DNA from: Curvularia sp. ZM96
Taxonomy: Eukaryota > Ascomycota > Dothideomycetes > Pleosporales > Pleosporaceae
Direction: 5' to 3'
Length of the DNA: 64,000 nt
NCBI GenBank assembly: GCA_022457065.1
Contig: JAJGBQ010000006.1
Coordinates: 1,550,001 to 1,614,000, forward strand
Shown here: positions 35,991 to 47,100 of the stretch, piece by piece
Numbering within the stretch: the stretch's first letter is position 1
How the letters are laid out: each line of letters begins with the position of its first letter
Notes under the pieces: generated by a model
The model's input: only the letters and a program-made list of their open reading frames with translations
Told to the model about the DNA's origin: nothing
Databases searched by the model: none
Translations under genes and position numbers: made by a program

Positions 35991-37292
35991 ATGACTTCGG
36001 CCGAAGGAGCAACCAGCACAATGAACGCAACGCCAATCTCACCACTTGCGCAACCGGCTCCCTGGTATGATCTCGTCTGCATTGGCTTCGGAGCTGCGCA
36101 GTTAGCTACCGCCATTGCGAACAGCGAATCTCGGACGCCATCCAAAGTATTGTTCGTTGAGAAAAAGCCATCATTTGCATGGGGCTCGAGTTCCAATCTG
36201 TCAAGGACACGAATGGAAACACCGTTCATGTACGACTTAGCAACACTCCGAAACCCGAGGACGGCCTTCAGTTATGTAAATTACCTACTCAATCGCAAGC
36301 GCCTTATCGAGTTTGCAAACTCGGATCGTCTCAATCCTTTGAGGGAGGAATTTGCGGACTATATGAGGTGGTGTGCCGAACATTTCAAGGACGAGGTACG
36401 CTATGGTAACGAAGTTATCGGAGTAGCCCCAGAGGCCGAGGAAGATGTTGTGCAGGGTTGGAAGGTAGCCATCAAAGACAACACCGGGAAAACATGGGTG
36501 GTGCGGACAAGAAGTATCGTGGCACCGTCACCATCGAGAGCGAACGGAAGCGGCGCACAACCATTACCAGCGACAGATTTCCTAGCAGGCCAGCGCATTA
36601 TCTCCATGGACGATTATCCTGCACGAAGAAATGAACTGCGAAGTAAAAACGAGCCTCGACTGAACGTAGCAGTGGTCGGTTCGGGCGAGAAGACGGTGGA
36701 AATAGTTGACGACCTGCTGTCGTGCCCTCGCCTGGGCAACATCACAGTGGTGACGGAGGATGACTCGTTTGCTTCACTGAAGATTTTGGACGATGCAAAG
36801 CTACCACAGCCTCAACTGTGCTCGATCTGGGCGAAACCAACAAGTTGCCAGATACCGCCGGTTACCGAGGCACCAGAGCCCATCCAGACGATTTACATGC
36901 GTGCATATGAGAAGCAAGTCCAGTCCAAGGGCGAGTTCAGGCTGCATGTCGTTATCGGAAAAGACGCATCTGCTGCCTGCTCTCACTCCAATTTAATCAT
37001 CAGGGACACGGCGACAAGTCCCTTTTCGAACAACGCACTGTTCCAGAGCATAGATTCGATCATACTAGGCTGCCGGCCCAAGGGAGAAAGCCTGGAAGAG
37101 GTGCAGTTCAAGCGTGGTGCTATTGCGCCAGGGTGCCAGCTCTGGCTGGTGTCTTCAAAATCAGACGGGGGGCGAAGCTTGGCCAAGGACATTTCATTGA
37201 TGGCAGGAGAAATTGTGCGCCAGGCGTCCGCAGGGTCCAAGGAAGCAGGGGATGGAGCTTCATCATCGGTACAGGTGCAGGCAAGGATGTAG
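35991..37292 (+). CDS. Diverged relative of L-ornithine N5-monooxygenase (SidA-like)
   Basis: Flavoprotein-like frame of 433 residues, intronless, with a good start context (CAAAAAATGA). It resembles SidA-type N-hydroxylating monooxygenases: the FAD site DLVCIGFGAAQLATAIA, the block DLATLRNPRTAFSYVNYL, FADYMRWCAEHF and the NADPH site VAVVGSGEKTVEIVDDLL. It departs from the family at several places. The FAD loop has GFGAAQL where the family has GFGPxxL. The WHxGM segment reads AWGSSSNLSRTRME. The NEIFNP and TNY segments expected after the NADPH domain are absent or replaced. The HGLSDTLLS-like end is replaced by SDGGRSLAKDISL. It is also about 60 residues short. It may hydroxylate another amine, act non-catalytically, or be decaying. 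Neighbours are sidF (divergent) and the ABC exporter. Confidence 0.75.
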   Translation: MTSAEGATSTMNATPISPLAQPAPWYDLVCIGFGAAQLATAIANSESRTPSKVLFVEKKPSFAWGSSSNLSRTRMETPFMYDLATLRNPRTAFSYVNYLLNRKRLIEFANSDRLNPLREEFADYMRWCAEHFKDEVRYGNEVIGVAPEAEEDVVQGWKVAIKDNTGKTWVVRTRSIVAPSPSRANGSGAQPLPATDFLAGQRIISMDDYPARRNELRSKNEPRLNVAVVGSGEKTVEIVDDLLSCPRLGNITVVTEDDSFASLKILDDAKLPQPQLCSIWAKPTSCQIPPVTEAPEPIQTIYMRAYEKQVQSKGEFRLHVVIGKDASAACSHSNLIIRDTATSPFSNNALFQSIDSIILGCRPKGESLEEVQFKRGAIAPGCQLWLVSSKSDGGRSLAKDISLMAGEIVRQASAGSKEAGDGASSSVQVQARM

Positions 37293-37663
37293 ACGAGACG
37301 GCGTGGAAGGCCGTCGTCGAAAACGGTGTAACGCTAGTGAAATTTTTATCTGATCTTCTGACTAATCGAAAAGGCCCGAGCACGGAGCATATGTAGACCA
37401 CATCCCAGTGCCAAGTAACACACCACACGTCCCTTCTCCACTTCCACGCAGCCCACATTGGCACCGATGAATTTCACGTGATACTGTTTCCATTGAACGC
37501 GATGTGAGCAATTTCCAGGGCCCGTGTCGATCCTGGCCGTCGTCGCTCCGTGGGGCCATGGCGCCCAGTCGTCCTTATGCAGATGCTCTCGCACAGCTTC
37601 ATCACAGCAGCGTGTGGCAAGAGACACCTCCTTGAAAGCAGCTGAGCAGTTTTTGTATGCTCA
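37293..37663. promoter_or_regulatory. Upstream region of the ABC exporter gene
   Basis: 371 bases with one perfect GATA-repressor site (37346-37354). No further gene was recognised. Confidence 0.55.
37346..37354 (-). promoter_or_regulatory. SREA/Sre-type GATA site upstream of the ABC exporter
   Basis: TTATCTGAT in the context AAATTTTTATCTGATC, 310 bases upstream of the ABC start codon. The A3T5 flank and the following C match the sites near sidI. Confidence 0.65.
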
Positions 37664-40600
37664 ATGCCCATCAGCATGCCCTCGCGGGCCTCTATTAAGC
37701 CGTTCTTTGGCTTCCTCCACCTCCTCTTCTACGCGGATCCGACATGGCTCGACAAAACACTCATTCTCGTTGGCGGCATAGCCTCCATAGCGGCGGGCGT
37801 GCCATTCCCACTCATAGGAATTGTCTTTGGCCAACTGGTCGATGAAATTAATACTGCCACTTGCAACAACCGAACTGGCAGCTCCACTGGGTCTGAGGAG
37901 GCCAACATCACGCCCAAGATCCTGCTGCTGGTTTACATTGCCATTGCCAGCTTTGTTTGCATTTACACACACTTAGTGTGTTGGAACCTGGCTTCCCAAA
38001 GACTAGCCCAGCGTGTCCGGGATCGCTACCTGAGAAATCTTCTGCGGCAGGACATGAACTTCTTCGACAATCTCCAAGCTGGCGAAGTGTCTTCCCGTCT
38101 CAATGGCGATATCCAGGCGATCGAAAGTGGTACTGGTGAGAAGGTTGGCGTTGCTCTCACATGCATATCGTTCTGCGTCACTGCATACATCGTTGGATTC
38201 ATCAAGAATGCAGAGTTAGCGGGCATGCTCGTATCCCTGATTCCTGCATTCCTGCTCATGTCAATCATTGGTGGACACTTTGTAGGAAAGTATAGCGCCA
38301 AACTGGGTGAAAGCTTTGGATCCGCCAGCGCCATCGCATCCGAAGCGCTCAGTCATGTGGGCCTTGTACATGCTCTTGGAGCCAACACCAGACTCGAAGA
38401 GAAGTTCAAAGGTCATTTGGAGAACGCTCGGGAACAGGGCACCAAGAAGGCAACAGCCGCTGCAATCCAGGCTGGACTACTCTATTTTTTCGCTTTCTCA
38501 GCTAGCGCACTGGGCTACTGGCAGGGTAGTCGCAGAGTCGCAGATTCTCTAGAGGGTAACGGAAATGCAACCATTGGAGAAATCTATACCGTTGTATTTA
38601 TTCTTTTAGACGGTAAGCCAAGCTTTATGATTCCCAAAATATTTACACTGACGGACGATCTAGGTGCCATCGTTCTGAGTCAAGTCGCGCCTATGTTGCC
38701 ACTTTTCGGAGGCGCGATCGCTGCATTTCAGCGTTTGCGGAAAGATATCGAAACCGAGCCCACCATCGACAACACTTCAAGTTCTGCGGAGAAGCTTACC
38801 AACATTGAAGGAGAGATCGAGTTCCGCAATGTCGCTTTCACATATACATCCAGGCCCGACCATCCTGTATTGAACAATATTTCGTTGAAATGCGAAGCCG
38901 GTACGTGTAACTCACCATTCACAAATCTTGTTTATCCATCAATATTCCCAAGTTCTGTCAAGTCTCTCGAAGAGTTTTCGAGCAACGCACATTCTGATTG
39001 CGGTCTCCTCGATGTCGTTGCAAAGTGAGTTTTCTAGCAACATGCTGACTAAATTGCTCTCACAGGTCAGTTGACCGCAATCGTTGGCCTTTCCGGCAGC
39101 GGAAAATCGACGGTAGCAAGTTTGATCAGCCGTTTCTATGATCCACAAGCAGGTGACGTGTTTCTTGATGGCCGCAACATCAAGGACATCAATGTGAGAA
39201 ATCTTCGTGGATTTATCAGTCTTGTCCAGCAAGAGCCATCACTCTTGGATCGTTCCATCCTTGAAAATGTTGCTCTCGGCTTAGTGAATTCCCCTCCTCA
39301 TGCTCATCTAGAGAAGACCTTGCTTGGTGGAGTTCTCGCCCAGGTCGCCGAGGATGTCAGGAATGGGAGTCAATTGAACAAGGCGGCCGAGAAGGCCGGC
39401 AAAGAGGTACGCTATATTCAGAGAGAGTTCCGTTTCCAGAGACTTTTTGGCTAAAACTGTGATGTCCAGGTTGTGGAGATCGTTCAACTTGTGCAGCACG
39501 CTGCCGAACTTGCCGATGTGGCTGTGTTTATCGATCGGCTAGAGTTTGGTTTCGGAACTACCGTTGGTTCGAGTGGAAGCCTGGTTAGCGGTGGACAAAA
39601 GCAACGCATCGCTCTCGCTCGAGCTCTTGTTCGTGATCCCCGGATTCTGATCTTGGACGAAGCGACTGCAGCCCTGGACTCTGCAAGTGAACAGCGTATT
39701 CAGACAGCTATTGAGCGCGCTTCTCAAGGTCGAACTGTCATCTCAATTGCTCATCGACTCTCTACGATCAAGGCTGCTTCCAAAATCATTGTCATGAAAA
39801 AGGGCGATATCGTGGAACAAGGTACCCACGATCAACTTATGGATATGAAGGGATCATATGCAGACATGATCAATCTTCAAACCGTTAAGGTCGAGGATGG
39901 TCCATCCAGCTCCAGAGCCAGCCTAGAATCGCATAATGCAGAAACCATCTCAGACGAAAAGCAGATGCTTCAAGCACAAGAAGCCGATACCACGACTGGG
40001 CCCGATTCGAATGCGCCCGAGCCGGCCGAACCAACTAAAGGTGCTGTTGTTCCTGGCTCTATCCGCAAGACAATGCTTCCATTAACTCGTCCGTACGCAC
40101 TTCTCATCGTATTGGCGTTCTTCGCGGCATTGATAGTCGGTGGGCAATATTGCGGTTCCGGTCTTCTCTTTGGCAACATCATGGGCCTTATGTCTCCCTG
40201 CAACGAACCGGACTATATTCGATCGAGAGGCGAGCTGCTTTCAGGACTTTGGTTCATGTTAGCCTGCGTCTCTTTCCTTGCAAATTTCACCAGCTGGGCA
40301 ACATTCGGCCTTCTCTCCGAGCGACTGATCTACAAAGTTCGTAATCTATCGCTGCAGACACTACTACACCAGCCTCTGCAGTGGCATGAGTCCGAGTCCA
40401 GAAACCCATCAATGCTACTCGAGTACATCACCAAAGATGGAAACTCGCTGGCAGGCTTCAGCGGCTCCATCATCGGAACCTTGTTTTCTGTGATTGTCAA
40501 TTTCGTTGCGGCTATCATCCTATCCCACATCATCGCATGGCGTATCGCGATCGTTTGTCTCGTCGTAGTACCGCTGCTTCTAGGCGCCGGATACATGCAG

Positions 40601-41884
40601 TTACGTGCCATTGGGCGTTTCGCAGTCAAGCACGCTGGAGCGTTTTCGGCTTCTATCGGTGTCACAATCGAAGCAGTGTCGAACATCAAAACCGTTCATG
40701 CCCTTTCAATTGAAGACGAGATCTTGCAGACCTACCGTAGATCTCTGAAGGCTCCGAGGAGGGAAATGGTGCGCCAGAGTTTCAAGACCAATGTCTGGCT
40801 AGCTGTCGCCAACTCTTGTGGCAGCTTCATCTACGCCTTTGCCTATTGGTGGGGTTCCAAGAACATCGTGGAAGGGAGGTATACACAAACCGAGTTCTTC
40901 ATCATTCTCATTGCTATGCTTATTTCTGCTCAGCTGTGGGGCCAATTGTTCACCCTCGCTCCCGAAATTGCGAAGGCGAAGAGCGCTGTATCACGCATAT
41001 GTGGCCTCATTGAGCTGGGGACAGATGCGTCTGGCGTAAGAAACGGAAAGGCCACATCTGGCGAAGATCTTGAGGAGAAGGGAAATGACATCGAAGCACC
41101 CGTCGAGTCTACATCGCCTCCATCAGCACAAGGTGGTGCCAGTGTGGTTTTCCGAAACGTTGGCTTTTCTTATCCCGCGCGTCCCGGTGTTCCGGTCCTT
41201 ACGTCGTTGTCCCTGTCCATACAGCCAGGTCAATTCTGTGCGTTAGTTGGACCTTCTGGGGCGGGGAAGAGCACGGTGTTGGCTCTTTTGGAACGCTTCT
41301 ACCGTCCTTCAACGGGTAATATTTTCATCAACGGGGTCGACATCTCACGTCACCATGGCACCTCCTTCCGAGACGACATTGCCTATGTGCCACAAGAGAA
41401 TGTACTCTTCCAAGGAAGCATCAAGTTTAACCTCGCATTGGGGGCGAGGCCAGGCCATAACCCAACAGACGAAGAGATACACGAAGCCTGTAAGTTGGCA
41501 AACATCCACGACACCATCATGGACCTTCCTCAAGGATACGACACCGAGTGTGGATCAAGTGGCAACCAGCTTTCTGGTGGGCAACGCCAGCGTCTTTCCA
41601 TCGCCCGAGCTCTCGTACGGAAGCCGAAACTACTTCTCTTAGACGAAAGCACAAGTGCGCTTGATGCAGAAAGTGAAAAGGCCCTCGAACTTGGTCTTGA
41701 GCGCGCTGTCAAAGGTCATGGGGTTACGGTCATTGCTATTGCGCACAGGCTCAGGACAATCGCAAGGGCAGATGTAATATTCCTGGTCGAAGCCGGGAAA
41801 GTTGTGGATCAGGGCCGGCACGATGAGCTCGTGCAACGTAGCGAGAGCTACCGCGTCAATGCACTTCACCAAATGTTGGGATAA
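37664..41884 (+). CDS. Full-length ABCB-type exporter of the siderophore cluster
   Basis: Multidrug-resistance type ABC protein (TMD-NBD-TMD-NBD), probably exporting the siderophore or its hydrolysis products, by analogy with ABCB proteins next to other fusarinine/coprogen synthetase genes. Exons 37664-38612, 38664-38900, 39066-39406 and 39470-41884 give 1313 residues. A second in-frame ATG at 37676 is possible. NBD1 has Walker A GLSGSGKST, signature LVSGGQKQR (Val in place of the usual Leu before SGGQ) and Walker B ILILDEATAALD. NBD2 has GPSGAGKST, LSGGQRQR and LLLLDESTSALD. H-loops are IAHRLSTI and IAHRLRTI. The third intron joins GKE to VVEIVQLV and the second restores GQLTAIVGLSGSGKST. 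The linker after NBD1 is acidic and Ser/Pro-rich. Substrate is inferred from context. Confidence 0.92.
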
Positions 41885-41921
41885 AAGCTATACAGTATAA
41901 TATTTTAGATTCTAATCAATG

Positions 41922-42700
41922 CTACGCCAACTCTACTGCTTTTGGTAGCCTTTTATCTGCGCCTTCCGGTAACCACACAAACAGCGGGAGGTCTTCATCT
42001 GCTTCCAGTTCGGTACCGTCTCCTGAGGTGATACTTCCCGGTGCACGTCTCAGAGTCTCTTTCAGCCTTTTGCATCCCATCTTTTCGTAGAAGCCCACGC
42101 CATCTTTCGAGCTTTCGATGTAAACGGGCAACCCCGTCTGCGAGGATATCGTCATACCATATTGGAAGATCTTCTCACCAACACCTTTTCGTTGGTAGTC
42201 AGGATGTACAGCTACGACATGGCCATAGATGTACCGCTCGTTCAACCAGAGTTTTTCTCTCGCTTCCCAAAGCGGGCTAACAAGTGCTTCAGCTTGTTCG
42301 CGTTGTTTTCCTTGTAACCAGGAGATCTCGCCCCGTTTCCAGTCGCTCGGTGTGATGTAGATGTCAAACAGCGCCATGCCGACGATTTTATTTGTCTCGG
42401 TGTCGACACATTTCAGAGTATACTGTGTTTGACTGGTCTTCCACCACTCCTGAACGTGAGTCGTATGCCCTTGTCTTTTACCAAATCAGTCTACATTAAT
42501 AATCGCGGACCAACCAAAGAAGTCTACAAAACATATTTGCAGCACACATACCGGAATTCGGATTTGGGATTGATCAGATCAGCTTCTGTGGCCGAGGGAA
42601 ACAAGGCACGTGTGACCGCATTGTTCTTGAAGGCCTCGAAGTATACATCGTACACATCGCTGATGTCTGGTGTCAAAGCGGGAAGTACCACAAAACCCAT
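41922..42700 (-). CDS. GNAT-family N-acetyltransferase in the siderophore cluster
   Basis: Acetyl-CoA dependent GNAT enzyme. Exons 42552-42700 and 41922-42474 (CCG|GTATGT, AAAAG|ACAAGG) give 233 residues. The start is the ATG at 42700; the frame upstream opens only with TTG. The fold is seen in the N-terminal YFEAFKNNAVTRALFP, the strand IVGMALFDIYI, and the acetyl-CoA loop VVAVHPDYQRKGVGEKIF, with QRKGVG as the pyrophosphate-binding turn. The end of the fold is IESSKDGVGFYEKMGCKR. It is tail-to-tail with the ABC gene (37 bases) and divergent from the NRPS, sharing its 1.4 kb upstream region. Coprogen-type siderophores can carry N-alpha-acetyl groups, so a tailoring role is possible but only inferred; many similar GNAT proteins act on other substrates. 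Confidence 0.85.
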
Positions 42701-43174
42701 GACTGGTGTTTTTTTGACAATCAATCTGTCAGCCAGAGAAGTAGTAGAGAGAATTTCTACACCAAACTATCTTCAGGGTAGGTGGCGAAATGATTGGTAC
42801 TGCAGGTAGGGTTCGACAAAAGGGTAAACAGCTCTGTTCGGGTTCCGTGACAACAATCACGTTGCCGATATTCGACTACAGGCACTGAGTGTGACAAAAA
42901 AAATTGCCGAGGCTCACAATTCATCCAACGTCGGTTAGAAATGTTGGGATCACAAGCTGGTGAGCATGGCGGGCTCTGTTCCCAAGCATGGTCCGCCGAT
43001 CATCGAATTGATCACTTGCTCCGCTGCACTAGAAATCGCGCAAAAACTAGTGTACAAAATCAGTGTGCCAGTGAGTTAATTGAGGTTCTTTGCGCCGCGG
43101 GTGACAAACTAAGGCCCCACTAAGCCACTGCTACCCGTCTTGCTGTGACTCTTCTTCGGTTGTGTAAATCATGG

Positions 43175-43183
43175 TTATCAGAT
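43175..43183 (-). promoter_or_regulatory. SREA/Sre-type GATA site, GNAT side
   Basis: TTATCAGAT in TATCAGATCCGCTCTAAG. It is 475 bases from the GNAT start and 930 from the NRPS start. It shares TATCWGATCCGC with sites at 33770 and 43661. Confidence 0.62.
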
Positions 43184-43518
43184 CCGCTCTAAGCGAAGAC
43201 CTACTCGACTGATCAGTTCGGCCCGGATCCCTACCAGACAAAAGTCTACTATGAAATAGGAGGTCGGGAAATATGAGAAGTGTGACAAGAGGTCTCGCGA
43301 GGTCAAGAGCTACGATCGATGCTGAGAAAACGTGCTGCTGGCCCTGCAAGCTGCTGCGTCATCCAGCTTCTCCATCCCGTGTTTCCGTGAAATTCGGCAG
43401 ATAATTTTTTTTTCAAGCGATGCAGCATACACCCTTGGCTACCAAACGCCATGGATCAGCATAAAAGACGGGCCTCAAGCGCGTGATTGGTAGCCCTGGG
43501 GATTCCGAATGTCGGCCG

Positions 43519-43527
43519 TTATCAGAT
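43519..43527 (-). promoter_or_regulatory. SREA/Sre-type GATA site, NRPS promoter
   Basis: TTATCAGAT followed by GGAAC. It lies 590 bases upstream of the NRPS start. Confidence 0.6.
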
Positions 43528-43617
43528 GGAACCGATGGGCGCCCTTGGCAGCGTAACCCTGCATGAGACTTGCCCAGAGTGGCTACTCCGTGCTTGCATG
43601 GCCAGCCGCCCATGAAA

Positions 43618-43668
43618 TTATCAGATGAAAGCTCATGACGCCACTCTTTGGCGCTAAGATTATCTGAT
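43618..43668 (-). promoter_or_regulatory. Pair of GATA-repressor sites, NRPS promoter
   Basis: TTATCAGAT at 43618-43626 and TTATCTGAT at 43660-43668, 42 bases apart (four helical turns), about 450-500 bases upstream of the NRPS start. The second is followed by CCGC and then ATGTGGGG at 43676-43683. Confidence 0.68.
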
Positions 43669-44114
43669 CCGCTAAATGTGGGGGGTGAATATCCATTGTG
43701 AGGAGAGTTTTCATTACGACTAAACCGTGGTATTGCCGTGAATGGGGGCCCTTCCTCACGAGCTTACGTTACATCATGAGCAATGTAGCCGACTTTGGGA
43801 ACTTCCCGGTGCGGATGAGCAGAATTTGCCCTCGTGTTTAATGCAGCAACAGCAATGACGCCGACTGCTGTCCGACCAAGAGCCCATGCTGGTCTTGTGG
43901 GTGTGTGCCGGGGCTTCACCCCAACACGGCGTGTGGAGAGCTAGGCCTAACTGCGGGATGTAAGCTGGATAGAGGGCGTGCTAAGTGCGCGGCCTTCATG
44001 GTGTGCTTTTGTTCTCGTCTGCCTACTAAAGTGTGGATTTTTGAGCCGTGCGTTGCGAGGATCGACATTATAATCAATCCTCCGACGTTCGGGAACGCAT
44101 ATATCGACTTGGAC

Positions 44115-47100
44115 ATGAAGAGATCACACTCTAGTCTGCAAAACAAAATGCATCTTCCCAACGGCAGAGAAAACACAGTGCGCTTCGGCGGCGTTACTGA
44201 TGAGCATGTTGCAAAGAAGGTGCAAAGCACCAGCGCTTTCGATAACAAGGAAACCTCCTCGCATTCCGAGGATCAGGATGCAACCGGGCACGCTAATGGA
44301 AGTGCTACCAAGGCAAATGAGGTTCGAATCCAGCTACCCAGCGTCGCAGACCGGAACTCAGTGCTGGACACGGTTCTAACAGCTTGGGCGATACTCATAC
44401 AACGCTACCAACGAGACGTCTTCCACCAATTCTCCTGGGGACTGAAAAACCATACAGATGACAGTACACAGTGTATATCTGTCACTGACCTTGACTGGGC
44501 GAGTCATCAAACAGCTGCTAGTCTGAGGACAAAGATTGGCGCTGTCAAATCGGCCAAGTTCACGCTCGGAGAAACCACCATTATTTTGAGAGATGGTACT
44601 AATGAAGAGGTACTTTTCCAAAGCAAATAACATCTTGCTGCATTGCTAATGAAGCATAGTGGACGTTTGAAGTCTCACTTGATCTCCAAGAAGACCAATT
44701 GCATGCCACGTCAAGATGGCAAACAAACACCATGGCGCGGCACCAAGCGGTCTCACAGCTGCACTTTTTTGCCTCAATCCTTGATACCCTTTTCAGAGAT
44801 GTTGATCATCCGCTTGCTGATTTCCGTATTGTCTCGGAAGATGAGCTCGACGAGCTGTGGAGTTGGAATACGCCACTGCAGCCTGAGCTTCGATTCTGTA
44901 TGCACGACAAAGTCTCCGAGCAAGCCGCACTCAATCCAGAGAAAATTGCGATAGACGCCTGGGATGGGACTTTGACATATCGCCAGGTAGAGGATCACTC
45001 TACCAAACTGGCACAGCTTTTGCGGTTGCTAGATGACTCGCCAGATCGCATTATCCCAGTACTGTTCGAAAAGTCACGATGGACGTCGGTAGCAGTGCTG
45101 GCGATTATGAAAGCGGGTGCTTGCTTTGCGTTGCTCGATCCAGCTCAGCCAGAAGGCCGCCTACGAGCTGTGGTACAACAAGTCAACGCCAAACTGTTCC
45201 TCTCTTCCACGGCACAATCGACACTTGCCGCACGTGTAGCGCCATCTGCCACAATCATTCCAATATCCGAATCCAAGTTCGAGAATATATATGCTCCATA
45301 TGCATCAGAGCAGCCGAATACTGCGCTTCCACCTGTCTCGCCGGATCAGCCGTTGTACATCCAGTTTACTAGTGGAAGTACGGGCGTTCCCAAAGGATGC
45401 ATTCTCACGCACAGCCAGTACACGTCTGGCGCGATTCCGCGCGCTGCGGCTGTGGGATACTATCCACATTCTCGCGTGCTGGACTTTGCCAGTTATGCTT
45501 TCGACGTGTGCATAGACTCTATGCTTTGCACGCTTGCCCATGGTGCTACGCTCTGCACGCCTTCGGATGAGCGACGCATGAACGACATGAGTGGTGCGAT
45601 GCGCGATATGCGTGTTACCTTTGCCGGAATGACTCCATCAGTCGCTCGAACCCTTGATGTAGACATTCTGGATCATCTTGAGTCTATCGCGCTAGGAGGC
45701 GAAGGCGTTTCAACGAGTGACGCCATGTCATGGGGTAAAAGGACTAGGGTCGTGAATGCTTATGGTCCATCTGAAGCCACCGTGGGTGCCACCATCAACG
45801 ACAATGTAGCCGCCAAACCGTATATCACCATGGGCAAGCGGAAGGGTTGTGCTCTCTGGCTCACAGAACCCGACAATCACAACAAGCTAGTGCCTGTTGG
45901 TGCGGTTGGCGAATTGCTGATTGAGGGTCCTATTGTGGGTAACGGTTATTTGAACAACCCATCCAAGACAAAGGAAGTCTTCATCGAAGACCCAGAGTTC
46001 TTGCTCAAGGGAAGCAAGAGTTATCCTGGCCGACACGGGCGCATCTACAAGACAGGTGATCTGGTTCGTTTCGATCCAGACGGTGATGGCGAGCCTATCT
46101 TTGTCGGTCGACAGGACCAACAGGTCAAACTACGCGGGCAGCGCATTGAGCTCGCTGAAATTGAATTTAACATGCAGAAGCATCTACCCCCTGATACGCA
46201 GCTGGCAGCTGAAGTCATTAAACCGAGCGGCGGTGGTGAGCAGACATTGGTCGCTTTCATTGTCGAGCAGAAGAAGAATGGTATGCGTCACCTTGACGGT
46301 AACGTCTTTGGCAGTTTCACAAACAAGTTCCAAAGCGCTCTCAAAGACATGACAAAGCAGCTTTTCGTCGACCTGCCTAGCTACATGATACCCAGCGCCT
46401 ACATACCCCTTTGGAAGATGCCGCTGCTTGTCTCATGCAAGACGGATAGAAAGCGGCTGCGCGAGATTGGTGCTTCAGTCACTCGTCAAGATCTCCGTCG
46501 CTTCAACTCAGCAGTTTCTGAGAAGAAAGAGGCTACAACGGAAATGGAGCTGAAGCTGCAATCACTTTGGGCGAAACTGCTCGGCGGTGATGCGGATTTT
46601 AGCGCCAACGACAACTTCTTCAGCATGGGTGGTGATTCACTGAGAGCAATGAGACTAGTAGCTGCAGCTAGAGAAGAGGGCCTGGTCCTGAGTGTGCCAG
46701 ACATTATGCTTAACCCAACTTTGTCAGCCATGGCTGAGAAGGCTAAGCCAGTATCTTCAGAAGAGACTAACGACGTCCCTGCTTTCTCCATGATTGGAAA
46801 GGACTGGGACATGAATGCGGCTCGGGAAGAGAGCGCGAAGCTATGTGGTGTTGATGCTGAGAACGTAGAGGATGTGTATCCTTGTACACCTCTTCAAGAA
46901 GGCCTCATCGCACTATCTGCCAAGTTCCAGGATGCATACGTCGCCCAACGTGTTGCTACACTTCCATCGGAGACGGCCTTGCGCTTGAAGCAAGCCTTTG
47001 ACACCGCAGTGCAAGGCTCGCCAATTCTGCGAACGAGAATCATCAACGTGTCCGGTCGTGGCTTATTCCAGGTTGTACTCAAAGATGGACAGCTGGTACG

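Larger units (their letters stand above)
42701..44114. promoter_or_regulatory. Divergent GNAT/NRPS promoter region with four GATA-repressor sites
   Basis: 1.4 kb between divergent genes. Perfect ATCWGATAA matches lie at 43175, 43519, 43618 and 43660 (all read TTATCWGAT on the plus strand). A GATA core is also present at 43398 and a CCAAT box (ATTGG) at about 43485. No additional gene was recognised. Confidence 0.62.

Noticed and set aside
44321..44336. tRNA T-loop-like GGTTCGAATCC
   Set aside because: It is inside the first NRPS exon and no acceptor stem, D-arm or anticodon arm can be folded around it.
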